A stretch of DNA of 20,939 nucleotides, taken from contig USBI01000032.1 of NCBI GenBank assembly GCA_900552945.1, forward strand, positions 1-20,939. Direction: 5' to 3'. Numbering within the stretch: the first letter of the stretch is position 1; every line of letters starts with the position of its first letter. Made by a program: the position numbers and the translations under genes. The notes beneath the pieces are model-generated. The model was not told the DNA's origin. It saw only the letters and a program-made list of their open reading frames with translations, and ran no database searches. Origin of the DNA: an uncultured Oscillospiraceae bacterium (GTDB lineage Bacteria > Bacillota > Clostridia > Oscillospirales > Ruminococcaceae). This document shows positions 7,347 through 15,121 of this stretch, piece after piece.

Positions 7347-8215
7347 GGCCGCTCCTTCTGCGGGCGTTCCAATGTGATGCGCCCAAGCTTCCCGCCGCGG
7401 AACTCATCCAGCACAGTAATCGCGGCGCGTTCCGTATTCACTTCGCCCCCCGAAATCAGCATGCCGCGCTTGCGGGCAATGGCACAGAGAAGTTCATATC
7501 CATCCTCATACTGAGCCGGGGCGACTTTGTACCGCTGTTCCAAAGCATTGGGGTACTCTTCCGCCAGCAGCTGGAGAAGACGCATGGCGAGCAGTTCAAT
7601 GTCCACAACATCGTCTTTGACCGCGCCGGTAAAGGCCAGATGTTCCCCAACGGTTTTATCCTCAAACTTCGGCCAGAGAACACCGGGCATGTCCATCAGT
7701 TCCATACTGCTGCCCACCGTGATCCACTGCCGTTCACGGGTCACACCGGGGCGGTCCTCCACCTTGGCACGCCTGCCTCCGGCAAGCCGGTTGATAAATG
7801 AGGATTTGCCGACATTCGGAATCCCGACGACCATCAGCCGAAGCGGAACGCCGGTCATGCCGCGCGCTTCCCGCCGCGCAAGAAGCTCTTTGAGCGCCTC
7901 GCGCGCAAGCGGTTCCACATTTTTGATTCCCCTGCCGCTCGCACTGTCTACCGCAAGAGCATACATTCCCTGTTTCTGAAAGAAACTGCACCAACTCTGG
8001 GTGATACGCTCATCGGCAACGTCACATTTATTTAAAATAATAATCCGCGGTTTATTGCCAAGCCAGCGATCCAGTTCCGGATTGCGGCTGCTCACCGGCA
8101 CACGGGCATCCACCAATTCAACTGCCAGATCCACCAGCTTTAAGTTCTGCTGGATCAGCCGTCTGGTTTTTGCCATATGCCCCGGGAACCACTGGATGGA
8201 TGGGGCTTCAATCAT
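7343..8215 (-). CDS. rbgA: Ribosome biogenesis GTPase RbgA (YlqF)
   Basis: RbgA is the circularly permuted GTPase needed for late 50S subunit assembly. In permuted order the 290-residue protein shows the N-terminal IQWFPGHMAKT motif, G4 NKCD (62-65), G5 SASG (91-94), G1 GIPNVGKS (131-138), the PGVTR switch region and G3 DMPG (175-178), then an RNA-binding C-terminal region. I chose the ATG at 8215 because AAGGAG lies 8 bases upstream and the family begins with this IQWFPGHM region; a start at 8260 would add 15 unrelated residues and overlap lepB. It lies 19 bases after lepB and overlaps rnhB-yraN by 4 bases. It probably shares the lepB promoter. Confidence 0.96.
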   Translation of the reverse strand: MIEAPSIQWFPGHMAKTRRLIQQNLKLVDLAVELVDARVPVSSRNPELDRWLGNKPRIIILNKCDVADERITQSWCSFFQKQGMYALAVDSASGRGIKNVEPLAREALKELLARREARGMTGVPLRLMVVGIPNVGKSSFINRLAGGRRAKVEDRPGVTRERQWITVGSSMELMDMPGVLWPKFEDKTVGEHLAFTGAVKDDVVDIELLAMRLLQLLAEEYPNALEQRYKVAPAQYEDGYELLCAIARKRGMLISGGEVNTERAAITVLDEFRGGKLGRITLERPQKERP

Positions 8216-8234
8216 AAAAACAACTCCTTCATCA

Positions 8235-8819
8235 TCAGGAAATAAAGCCGATCCGGTCAAACGGATAAATTCGGAAAACGGCTTTTCCGAGAATATAACG
8301 GGTGTCGATCATACCGATCTTTTCACTGCGGCTATCGGTCGAATTCATGCGGTTATCCCCCATAACAAAGACCATGCCTTCCGGCACGGTAACGGGGAAC
8401 GAAACCCCTTCGTCCCGCTGGGTCGGAGTGGAGATATAGGGTTCGTCCAGCACCTTGCCGTCAACCGAAACCTCTCCGGTGTCAAAATCAATATCCACCG
8501 TCTGACCGCCCAGCGCAATAATCCGTTTAATGATCGGCTCACCAAACTCATTCGGCTGGTTGATAACGACAATATCTCCTTGTGCAGGGGTATAAAAAAG
8601 CGATGTGATGACAATACGGTCGGCGTCATGCAGAGTATCGTCCATGGAATGGCCGGAAATTCCAACGATTCGAAAAATAAAAACAAACACAAACACCAGT
8701 GTTGCAACTGAAATCGCAATTGATTCCACCCATTCCCAGGCATCCCGTTTCCATTCAAACTTTCTTTCTTCATTCTGAGCAAGCCTGCTTTTATACTCTT
8801 CCACACGATCACCATCCAC
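8235..8819 (-). CDS. lepB: Signal peptidase I
   Basis: Membrane serine protease that removes signal peptides from exported proteins outside the membrane. With start GTG 8819 the protein is 194 residues: a charged cytoplasmic N-terminus, one membrane segment at about 31-53, catalytic S58 in GHSMDDTL (box B) and catalytic K98 in IIKRIIALGGQ, then GDNRMNSTDSR near the end. The start is uncertain. GTG 8819 has no ribosome-binding site, and an in-frame TGA lies 30 bases upstream. An ATG at 8860 lies in another frame, preceded by GGAGGG, and would join this frame if the run of five C in 8822-8826 had six. Thus either a poor GTG start (here, or GTG at codon 6) or a frameshift or sequencing slip is involved. 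Confidence 0.9.
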   Translation of the reverse strand: MDGDRVEEYKSRLAQNEERKFEWKRDAWEWVESIAISVATLVFVFVFIFRIVGISGHSMDDTLHDADRIVITSLFYTPAQGDIVVINQPNEFGEPIIKRIIALGGQTVDIDFDTGEVSVDGKVLDEPYISTPTQRDEGVSFPVTVPEGMVFVMGDNRMNSTDSRSEKIGMIDTRYILGKAVFRIYPFDRIGFIS

Positions 8820-8862
8820 TCTGGGGGTTGCTTGTCTGACGCAAAATCAGACTGATCCATTT

Positions 8863-8884
8863 TATGCGGAAATCCCTCCGCATA
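8863..8884 (-). promoter_or_regulatory. Leader hairpin of lepB holding the GGAGGG motif
   Basis: TATGCGGA (8863-8870) and TCCGCATA (8877-8884) are perfect 8-bp arms around a 6-base spacer. In the transcript part of the GGAGGGA motif lies in the loop and part in the stem. It stands just upstream of the ATG at 8860 and begins only about 7 bases from the predicted transcription start. It could limit ribosome access or shorten the long spacing to that ATG. The regulatory role is inferred. Confidence 0.45.
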
Positions 8885-8897
8885 GACCATACCGTTT

Positions 8898-8926
8898 ATT
8901 TTACCCGATTTAAACACGGAAAGCAA
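8898..8926 (-). promoter_or_regulatory. Promoter of lepB-rbgA-rnhB/yraN
   Basis: On the minus strand: -35 TTGCTT (8921-8926), a 17-base spacer, -10 TAAAAT (8898-8903). It is placed after the rplS terminator, so the lepB operon is separated from rplS. The predicted start near 8891 gives a leader of about 70 bases to GTG 8819, or about 30 bases to the out-of-frame ATG at 8860. It lacks the TGn extension seen at most other promoters in this window. Confidence 0.6.
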
Positions 8927-9040
8927 CCAAAAGGAAAAGCGCCATGGCACAAAAATAAAACGCGCTATTCGCCAAATATAACTGTTTTTCATCCAGCGGC
9001 GATTGTTTCCGAGGCCTTCCGCATGCAACCTCAAACAAAA

Positions 9041-9079
9041 TCTCAAAAACAAAAAGCAGCCTTTTTGAAAGGCTGCTTT
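9041..9079 (-). terminator. Intrinsic terminator of rplS
   Basis: AAAGCAGCCTTT (9053-9064) and AAAGGCTGCTTT (9068-9079) form a perfect 12-bp stem with a 3-base loop. In the minus transcript it is followed by a U-rich tract (TTTTTGTTTTTGAG). It begins 14 bases after the rplS stop and separates rplS from lepB. The region 8927-9040 holds nothing else that I can name. Confidence 0.92.
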
Positions 9080-9093
9080 CCGAAAAGAAAACG

Positions 9094-9438
9094 TTAGCGA
9101 ATCTTTTCTTTGACCTTAGCGGCTTTACCAACACGGTCACGCAGATAGTAGAGTTTCGCACGGCGAACTTTACCGCTGCGGACGATCTCAACGCTCTCAA
9201 CGTGGGGAGAGTGGATCGGGAAAACACGCTCAATGCCAACACCGTGCGCAACGCGGCGAACGGTAAAGGTTTCGTTGATGCCTTCGTGTTTTTTCGCGAT
9301 AACGGTGCCTTCAAACATCTGGCTTCTTTCCTTGTCGCCTTCCTTGATCTTAACAGAAACGCGAACGGTGTCACCAACGTTTACGACCGGCAGTTCAGCT
9401 TTCATGCTGGACTGGCTGATTAATTTAAGTGCGTCCAT
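9094..9438 (-). CDS. rplS: 50S ribosomal protein L19
   Basis: L19 lies at the interface of the 30S and 50S subunits. The 114-residue protein is full length with typical family sequence: the N-terminal [10 protein letters not shown] helix, [32 protein letters not shown], the [21 protein letters not shown] core and the [20 protein letters not shown] end. AGGAGG lies at good spacing before the ATG. Unlike the common rpsP-rimM-trmD-rplS order, no trmD is directly upstream; the neighbour is an unrelated membrane protein gene, and rplS has its own promoter and a leader of about 160 bases. The terminator behind it makes it monocistronic. Leader-mediated autoregulation is plausible. Confidence 0.98.
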   Translation of the reverse strand: MDALKLISQSSMKAELPVVNVGDTVRVSVKIKEGDKERSQMFEGTVIAKKHEGINETFTVRRVAHGVGIERVFPIHSPHVESVEIVRSGKVRRAKLYYLRDRVGKAAKVKEKIR

Positions 9439-9600
9439 TTTTCTTCCTCCTGATGTTCAGATATTCTTACCCAAAGGCGGCATCAAAACGCACGCCTGGC
9501 AGAGGACTACCCGCTTTAATGACTCGATCAAACAAAAACTTGTCGGGCATTAACCCCCATTATCCTGCCGGACAGAATAACGGAATATTAAAATGCTAAT
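9439..9600 (-). promoter_or_regulatory. Structured 5' leader of rplS, possible L19 leader
   Basis: The transcript between the predicted start and rplS is about 160 bases, long for a ribosomal gene. It contains a hairpin with 9-base arms TGTCCGGCA (minus; 9566-9574) and TGCCCGACA (9541-9549) with one G-G mismatch. A second region pairs 9473-9480 with 9511-9517 around one bulge. An L19 leader family is known upstream of rplS in low-GC Gram-positives (Rfam L19_leader). I cannot verify membership by eye; the assignment rests on position and visible structure. Confidence 0.5.
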
Positions 9601-9602
9601 AT

Positions 9603-9631
9603 ATGTTACCACATTCATCTGCAAAAAGCAA
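9603..9631 (-). promoter_or_regulatory. Promoter of rplS
   Basis: On the minus strand: -35 TTGCTT (9626-9631), a 17-base spacer, -10 TAACAT (9603-9608) preceded by TGG (extended -10). Its -35 hexamer equals that of the lepB promoter. It sits in the 55-base gap after the membrane protein gene; no good terminator is visible in that gap, so read-through from the murD operon is possible. Confidence 0.55.
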
Positions 9632-9663
9632 GGGAAAATCCAAACTTTTTTAAAAGATGCCGT

Positions 9664-10077
9664 TTAGCGTTCTCTTTTTCGGCCTGCCAGCAGACGCCAG
9701 GCAAATACACAGCCAAAGCCGCCGCCCAAAAGCAGTATGACAGCAAGATTAACCACAGTCAAACTGCCGAATACCACCGCGGCGCCCAGCGCCAGAAAAA
9801 GCGCAACACCAAACATCCACACCACCGCGTTCAGATATTTTCCCCGCCAAAGCAGAATGACCAAAAGCACCAGTGCAACAGCTGCGGCAATGGCGCAAAG
9901 AGGAGCAAAAAAATTGCCGTAACCGAACACCATCCCATCCAGGTAATTATAACGCCGCACGATGTATTCCCCTTCACCGGAAGAAAAACGCATAGCAATT
10001 CCCTTCCCAAACAGCATAAGAGCAAGAGCCGTCAACGCAAACGCACATGAAAGGCCAAGCAATACCCGGCGCACCAT
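9664..10077 (-). CDS. Hypothetical membrane protein, four predicted membrane segments
   Basis: I do not recognise this 137-residue protein. It has four hydrophobic segments at about 5-25, 56-77, 82-103 and 108-130, a polar stretch between the first two (RFSSGEGEYIVRRYNYLDG, 31-49), and a positively charged C-terminus (GRKRER). There is no lipobox and no motif of a known transporter or enzyme. The ATG has AAAGGAG upstream. It is the last gene of the murD operon, 68 bases after the YnbB-like gene. Codon use and layout look native. Function unknown; it might be a poorly conserved small envelope protein. Confidence 0.7.
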   Translation of the reverse strand: MVRRVLLGLSCAFALTALALMLFGKGIAMRFSSGEGEYIVRRYNYLDGMVFGYGNFFAPLCAIAAAVALVLLVILLWRGKYLNAVVWMFGVALFLALGAAVVFGSLTVVNLAVILLLGGGFGCVFAWRLLAGRKRER

Positions 10078-10145
10078 AAGCCCTCTCCTTTCTCACAGGC
10101 AAATCCACACCAAAAATGCCGTGCAAAACGCACAGAACGGTTCAT

Positions 10146-11414
10146 TTAAAGCTGTAAAAGTCCCTTATCCGCCATCGACTGGGCGGCAAGCAGAATGCCC
10201 ACTTTCCCTGTGGGATAGGTAAGCCCTCCCTGCAGCCAAACAGCGTACGGCTCTTTTAACGGAGCATCGGCAGAAAGTTCAATCGAGGCGCCGCCAGTAA
10301 ACGCTCCTGCCGCCATAATCACCTTACTGTCATAACCCGGCATGTCCCACGGCTCCGGGGAGACAAATGAGTCGACCGGAGAACCGCTCTGGATTCCCTG
10401 ACAGAACGCCACCAACCGTTCCGCGCTGCCCAATTTGAGTGCGGCGATAATATCGGTCCGCGGCTCATTGTAGCGGGGATATGCTGTGAATCCGAGCAAT
10501 TCAAACAGGCAGGATGCAAACGCCGAAGTGCGCAGAGCATTCGCCACAACACCCGGTGCAAAGAAAAAGCCCATAAACATGCCGCGGCTCTGGTCGAGCG
10601 TACACCCGACCTCTTTGCCCATACCGACACAGGTCAGGCGGTAGGAACACTGCTCTACCAAATCTTTCCGGCCTGCTATGTATCCGCCCGTCTGCGCAAT
10701 ACCGCCGCCGGGATTTTTGATGAGTGAACCAATGATAAGGTCGGCGCCCACCTCAGTCGGCTCACGGGTCTCCGCGAACTCGCCGTAACAGTTATCCACC
10801 ATAATAATCGCCTGCGGGTTCACACGCCGCACGGTTTTCACAAGTTCACCGATGACATCCACCGAAAAGGACGGGCGCAGCGAGTATCCGCGGGAACGCT
10901 GAAGGTAAACCACCTTCGCGCCCTGCACCGCCTCCGGCACCGCCGCAAGGTCGATTTCCCCCTGCGGTGTAAGGGCTACCTCTTTATAATGAACACCGAA
11001 ATCTTTTAACGAACCGTTTCCTTCCCCGCGGATACCAATGACCTCTTCCAGTGTGTCATATGGTTTACCGGTGACCGAAACCATGGTATCGCCCGCGCGC
11101 AGTACACCAAACAGCGCAACCGAAAGGGCATGGGTTCCCGAAACAAAATTGTGCCGCACCAGCGCGTCTTCCGCGCCGAACGCCTGTGCATATACCGCAT
11201 CAAGCGTGTCACGACCCAAATCGCCATATCCATAACCGGTGCTTCCGTTGAAATGAATCTCACTCACACGGTTGTCCATAAACGCTTTGAGCACCTTCTG
11301 CTCGTTGTACTCCTGTACCGCCGCAATGCGGGCAAACGCTTCGGCACAAAGGTCCTCCGCCGTATCCGCCAGCGCGGCAAGCTTCGGGTCAACAGGAAAA
11401 AATTCCGAAGTCAT
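10146..11414 (-). CDS. YnbB-like PLP enzyme ('aluminium resistance' / methionine gamma-lyase family)
   Basis: The 422-residue protein belongs to the aluminium-resistance family (Pfam Alum_res; B. subtilis YnbB), PLP-dependent fold type I proteins related to cystathionine beta/gamma-lyases. Visible signs: NGSTGYGYGDLGRDTLD near 56-72, NFVSGTHALSVALFG near 89-103, D207 in IIMVDNCYGEF for the pyridine nitrogen, and the PLP lysine K233 in IGSLIKNPGGG. The reaction is not well established; a C-S lyase on sulfur amino acids is the usual guess. AAAGGAG precedes the ATG. It lies downstream of two M42 peptidases and murD in one tight cluster, not next to miaA/hfq as often seen in Clostridia. Confidence 0.92.
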   Translation of the reverse strand: MTSEFFPVDPKLAALADTAEDLCAEAFARIAAVQEYNEQKVLKAFMDNRVSEIHFNGSTGYGYGDLGRDTLDAVYAQAFGAEDALVRHNFVSGTHALSVALFGVLRAGDTMVSVTGKPYDTLEEVIGIRGEGNGSLKDFGVHYKEVALTPQGEIDLAAVPEAVQGAKVVYLQRSRGYSLRPSFSVDVIGELVKTVRRVNPQAIIMVDNCYGEFAETREPTEVGADLIIGSLIKNPGGGIAQTGGYIAGRKDLVEQCSYRLTCVGMGKEVGCTLDQSRGMFMGFFFAPGVVANALRTSAFASCLFELLGFTAYPRYNEPRTDIIAALKLGSAERLVAFCQGIQSGSPVDSFVSPEPWDMPGYDSKVIMAAGAFTGGASIELSADAPLKEPYAVWLQGGLTYPTGKVGILLAAQSMADKGLLQL

Positions 11415-11417
11415 TTT

Positions 11418-11606
11418 TTATCTCCTTTCGGTAACAACGCTCCCTGTACAAGCAATTTGCCGGCAGGAAGCATTTTCAAACTCACATAATCCGGGCAGAT
11501 TCTCCGCCCCGAGCAGCACATGTCCAGCGCCAATCAACCGTGTATCCGGCAGGGACAAAACGCCTGTTTCTTCAAAGGCAGGCGACACAGCGTATAAACG
11601 CTGCAC
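11418..11606 (-). CDS. Doubtful 62-codon ORF in the M42-ynbB gap
   Basis: This open frame fills the gap between the first M42 peptidase gene and the YnbB-like gene. It starts at a GTG without a good ribosome-binding site and stops 3 bases before the next gene. It is in the same frame as the M42 gene and would continue it past the TGA at 11613-11615. I recognise no domain. The M42 protein looks complete without it. It may be a chance frame, a gene remnant or a short native protein; I lean towards chance. Confidence 0.2.
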   Translation of the reverse strand: MQRLYAVSPAFEETGVLSLPDTRLIGAGHVLLGAENLPGLCEFENASCRQIACTGSVVTERR

Positions 11607-11612
11607 CCACCG

Positions 11613-12641
11613 TCATTCTACATCGCCGCCGGCGAACTTCTCTGCAAGCAAAGCGGTCAGGCGGGCCATCTGCTCCACATCCTCCTGCTTGACTACGCAA
11701 ACCGGCGAATGGATGTACCGGCATGGCGCGGAAATTGCGAGGGTACGCACTCCGCCGCGGGAAACGTGGATGGCGCCGGCGTCATTGCCGCCAGCAATCA
11801 TCGTCTTGGTCTGGCAGGGGATGCCCTGCTCCGCCGCCAGCGCGAACGCCGCGCGGTACAGACCCGCATCATAAACCGTGGAGCGGTCCATAAACGAAAC
11901 GACCGGGCCGTCTCCCAAACAGCAGACCTTCTTTTCGCCGTCTACGCCAGGCAGATCGGAAGCGGTGGTCGCCTCCAGCACCAGAGCGATCTCCGGGTCA
12001 ACGGTATAGCTTGCCGCACGTGCACCCCGCAGCCCGACCTCTTCCTGCACCACAAAGGTGAAGGTCGTATCGTAAAGAAGTTCACCGCAAATCATATCAA
12101 TCATAATCGCGCAGCCAATGCGGTCATCTAACGCCTTACCGCGCAGAAAGCCCTCGCCGAACGGCGCATAGAGCGGGCGGAACGAAACCCGGTCGCCCAG
12201 TGAAACGTGCGAGAGCGCCTCTTCTTTGTCCTTCGCGCCGATGTCAATGTAAAGGCTGTCCATCGGCACAGCGGTTTCCCGCTCTTCCGCCGTCTGCATG
12301 TGCACCGCCTTGGTGCCGATCACGCCGGTCAGCCCTTCTTCACCAACCAAAACCGAACGCCCCAATACCACACGGGCGTCAATCCCGCCGACCGGGGCAA
12401 ACAGCAGCAGTCCCGCTTCGTTCACACCAGTGACGATAAAGCCCACTTCATCCATATGGGCGGAAATCAGCAGTTTTTTCGCCGGGCGTTGTTTTCCCTT
12501 TTTTTCGGCGATGATATTTCCAAGCGGGTCAACCGTGTAGCTGCAATGGCCCGCGATCCGCCCGATGATATAATCACGCACCGCATCCTCCGCACCGGAA
12601 ACGCCGGTGAGCAGGCAAAGTTCTTTCAGCGTCTCAAACAT
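11613..12641 (-). CDS. M42 family metallo-aminopeptidase (copy A)
   Basis: Cytosolic zinc or cobalt aminopeptidase of the FrvX/glutamyl-aminopeptidase/deblocking family, usually forming dodecameric shells that trim peptides. The 342 residues are full length. Metal ligands and catalytic residues are recognisable: H62 and D64 (SAHMDEVGF), D172 (ALDDRIG), E200/E201 (VQEEVG), E223 (LVLEATTASD) and H311 (YIHSP). The E223 site has Glu where copy B has Asp. The ATG overlaps the stop of copy B by 8 bases (ATGTTTGA), so translation is coupled. 'Endoglucanase' annotations of this family are legacy errors. Peptide specificity cannot be read from the sequence. Confidence 0.94.
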   Translation of the reverse strand: MFETLKELCLLTGVSGAEDAVRDYIIGRIAGHCSYTVDPLGNIIAEKKGKQRPAKKLLISAHMDEVGFIVTGVNEAGLLLFAPVGGIDARVVLGRSVLVGEEGLTGVIGTKAVHMQTAEERETAVPMDSLYIDIGAKDKEEALSHVSLGDRVSFRPLYAPFGEGFLRGKALDDRIGCAIMIDMICGELLYDTTFTFVVQEEVGLRGARAASYTVDPEIALVLEATTASDLPGVDGEKKVCCLGDGPVVSFMDRSTVYDAGLYRAAFALAAEQGIPCQTKTMIAGGNDAGAIHVSRGGVRTLAISAPCRYIHSPVCVVKQEDVEQMARLTALLAEKFAGGDVE

Positions 12642-13659
12642 TCTGTTCTCCTGCCTTTCTCACAAACTCCGCAAGCAGCCGGGCGGTGCTTTCCACATCC
12701 GCCACCTCAATGGTCTCAATGGGGGTGTGCATATACCGCAGAGGGATGGAAAGAAGACCGCATTTGACTCCGCCGCGGGAAACGGTGATGCTGTCTGCGT
12801 TGGTGGAGGTCAAGCCACCCATCACTTCCAGCTGGTAAGGAATATCATCTTCCTTGGCAAGGCGGGTCAACGCGTCGCTCACGCCGCGGTCGAGTGTCGG
12901 CGCAATACCGATCATGGTGCCTTCGCCCATCTTACCGCATTTATGCTCAGGAGCGTCCGGCGTATGCGCAAAGCTGACATCCACCGTGACCGCCAAATCA
13001 GGATGGATGGTATAAGCCGATGTCTTCGCGCCCAGACAGCCCAGCTCCTCCTGTGAAGTAAAGCTGACCGCAAGGCCGCAGGAAAGTTCTTCGCCTTTCA
13101 AAAGCTCCAGCGCCTTCAGTACTGCCGCAACACCCGCGCGGTCATCCAGCGCTTTCGAGCAGACCCTTCCGCTTAGCAGCTCATAGAAGTCCGCTTTCAG
13201 CAGAATGCGGTCACCAAGACAGACCCGTTTTTCCAACTCTTCTTTGGAAAAGCCGGTGTCAATCCACAGGTCCTCCACCTTCGGCACCTTTTTTTCTTCC
13301 TCAGCAGTGAGCAGGTGAGGCGGCCGGGAAGCAATCACTCCCTCCACCGGTGTTTCGGAAAGGATGACGACCTCCTGCGCAATGAGCAGTCGGCGGTCCA
13401 CCCCGCCGACCGAAGCGGCCTTGATGAACCCTTTTTCACCGATATAGCTCACCACAAGCCCGATTTCATCAATGTGCGCGTCGAGCAGCACAAGCGGACT
13501 GCCCGGGCGGATCACCGCCGAAACGCTGCCCATCGGGTCGGTGCGCACCTCGTTTGTATATTCTTTGAGCAGAGCGGCGGCCGTCTCTGCGGCAGGCTGT
13601 TCCATACCGGAGACTCCGCGGCTTTGCGCCAATTGTTTTAATAACTCAACGGTCTGCAT
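12634..13659 (-). CDS. M42 family metallo-aminopeptidase (copy B)
   Basis: Second M42 peptidase, 341 residues, with the same spacing of key residues as copy A: H62 and D64 (DAHIDEIGL), D172 (ALDDRAG), E204/E205 (SQEELG), D227 (AVTVDVSFAHTPD) and H311 (RYMHTP). The two proteins are clearly paralogous but well diverged (different 100-135 and 220-240 regions), so this is an old duplication and not a recent repeat. The VDVSFAHTPD segment, compared with LEATTASDLPG in copy A, suggests different substrate preference or metal affinity. It begins 15 bases after murD and ends inside the start of copy A. The two may act together on peptides entering the cell. Confidence 0.94.
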   Translation of the reverse strand: MQTVELLKQLAQSRGVSGMEQPAAETAAALLKEYTNEVRTDPMGSVSAVIRPGSPLVLLDAHIDEIGLVVSYIGEKGFIKAASVGGVDRRLLIAQEVVILSETPVEGVIASRPPHLLTAEEEKKVPKVEDLWIDTGFSKEELEKRVCLGDRILLKADFYELLSGRVCSKALDDRAGVAAVLKALELLKGEELSCGLAVSFTSQEELGCLGAKTSAYTIHPDLAVTVDVSFAHTPDAPEHKCGKMGEGTMIGIAPTLDRGVSDALTRLAKEDDIPYQLEVMGGLTSTNADSITVSRGGVKCGLLSIPLRYMHTPIETIEVADVESTARLLAEFVRKAGEQNV

Positions 13660-13674
13660 ATCGTTTCCTCCCTG

Positions 13675-15066
13675 TCAGACCAGCGCGTTGACAAGCGCCT
13701 TATAATGGCGGCCGCGCGCTTCAAAATTCGGGTACATATCAAAGCTGGCGCAGGCCGGCGAAAGGGTGACAACATCGCCGCTCTGTGCAATTTTCCGTGC
13801 CGTCTGCACCGCTTCCTCCATGGAAGATACTTCTAAAATCGGCAGCTGGGCCGCGTCATATCCCTCACAAGAGGTCACCGCCTGTTTGATCTTCTGCGCC
13901 GTCACACCCATGAGGATAAGCACTTTCGCGTGCCGAACAAGTTCCGGCGCGAGCGGCTCAAATGGGATTTTTTTGTCGTACCCGCCCGCGAGCACGATGA
14001 GCTTCTGATCAAACGAATTAAGCCCCGCGATGGTACGGGTTGGGCTGGTGGCAATGGAGTCGTTGTAATACCGAACGCCGTCCAGCGTGCGTACAAACTC
14101 AATGCGGTGCTCTACCCCGCCGAACTGTTCCGCAACCTGTACAATGGTCTGGGGAGAAACCTCTCCCGCGGTTGCCGCAATGGCCGCCAGATAATTTTCC
14201 ACATTATGGATACCGGGAATACGGATGCGGTCTTTGTGCAGAAGCGTTGTCACCTGACCGTTATGCGCAAGGCACAGGTTGCCGTCCTCTGCCAAAAAAG
14301 TACCGTTCTGCGGCACGGTTTTGCGGGAAAACCAGCTGAGCGCGCCACGCACATCCGGCTCCATCCCGCGAGTGACCTCATTATCCGCATTCAAAACGGT
14401 TTTGGAAAAGGCGTTCTGGTGGAGAATTAGGTTGCGTTTGGCGTCAATATATTCCTGCATATTCTTGTGCACGTCCAAATGATTTGGAGCAACATTGGTA
14501 ATGACTGCCACATCCGGCGAACGGCGCATGGAGATAAGCTGGAAGCTGGAAAGCTCTACCACTGCGGCGTCATTTTCACGAATCTCTTCCACCAGCGGCA
14601 GGAGCGCCTTGCCGATGTTTCCGCCCAGATAAACGGTTTTCCCCTCTGCTTTCAGCAGTTCGCTGATGAGGGTGGTGGTCGTCGTCTTTCCGTCTGAACC
14701 GGTCACCGCGTAAATTTTACAGGGGCAAAGGTCAAAGAACACTTCCATTTCAGAGGTGACGACCTTCTGCAGTTCCCTTGCTTTTGTCAGCACCGGAGAA
14801 TAGTAGTACATACCCGGTGTGCGGAAGATGACATCGCCTTTCAGAATGCCCTCTTCATATCCTTCGCCGAGGCAGAAGGAAACTCCCGCTTGCTTGAGCT
14901 GTTCGTAGGCATCGCCCAGCTGAGATGCTTCGCGCTTATCGCAGAGGGTGACCGGAATCCCCTTACGGCGGAACAACAAAATGAGTTCCCTATGGCTGAC
15001 TCCCGCTCCGATAAACACGACCTGCTTGTGTTTCATATCCTCAAAAAAGGCTTCGATTTTCGTCAT
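13675..15066 (-). CDS. murD: UDP-N-acetylmuramoylalanine--D-glutamate ligase
   Basis: Adds D-glutamate to UDP-MurNAc-L-alanine in cytoplasmic peptidoglycan precursor synthesis, using ATP. Visible motifs: the Rossmann-like N-terminal domain (VVFIGAGVSHRE), TGSDGKTTTT P-loop (122-131), ELSSFQL (171-177), NVAPNHLDVH (191-200), IPGIHNVENYLAA and the C-terminal ligand-binding domain ending SPACASFDMYPNFEARG. I chose ATG 15066 (463 residues), with GGGGG upstream, because it fits the family start; GTG 15105 would add 13 residues and has no ribosome site. The gene lies outside any dcw cluster and leads a group of peptidase and amino-acid genes. No second murD is visible here. Confidence 0.95.
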   Translation of the reverse strand: MTKIEAFFEDMKHKQVVFIGAGVSHRELILLFRRKGIPVTLCDKREASQLGDAYEQLKQAGVSFCLGEGYEEGILKGDVIFRTPGMYYYSPVLTKARELQKVVTSEMEVFFDLCPCKIYAVTGSDGKTTTTTLISELLKAEGKTVYLGGNIGKALLPLVEEIRENDAAVVELSSFQLISMRRSPDVAVITNVAPNHLDVHKNMQEYIDAKRNLILHQNAFSKTVLNADNEVTRGMEPDVRGALSWFSRKTVPQNGTFLAEDGNLCLAHNGQVTTLLHKDRIRIPGIHNVENYLAAIAATAGEVSPQTIVQVAEQFGGVEHRIEFVRTLDGVRYYNDSIATSPTRTIAGLNSFDQKLIVLAGGYDKKIPFEPLAPELVRHAKVLILMGVTAQKIKQAVTSCEGYDAAQLPILEVSSMEEAVQTARKIAQSGDVVTLSPACASFDMYPNFEARGRHYKALVNALV

Positions 15067-15121
15067 GGCAATGCCCCCAAATTTTTCGGCAGAAAAATAT
15101 TTCACCTGCCGTTTGATTACA

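Noticed and set aside
8345..9052. 235-codon minus-strand ORF overlapping lepB
   Set aside because: Most of it is lepB read in another frame (implausible translation). Only its upstream part near 8820-8890 matters, for the lepB start question.
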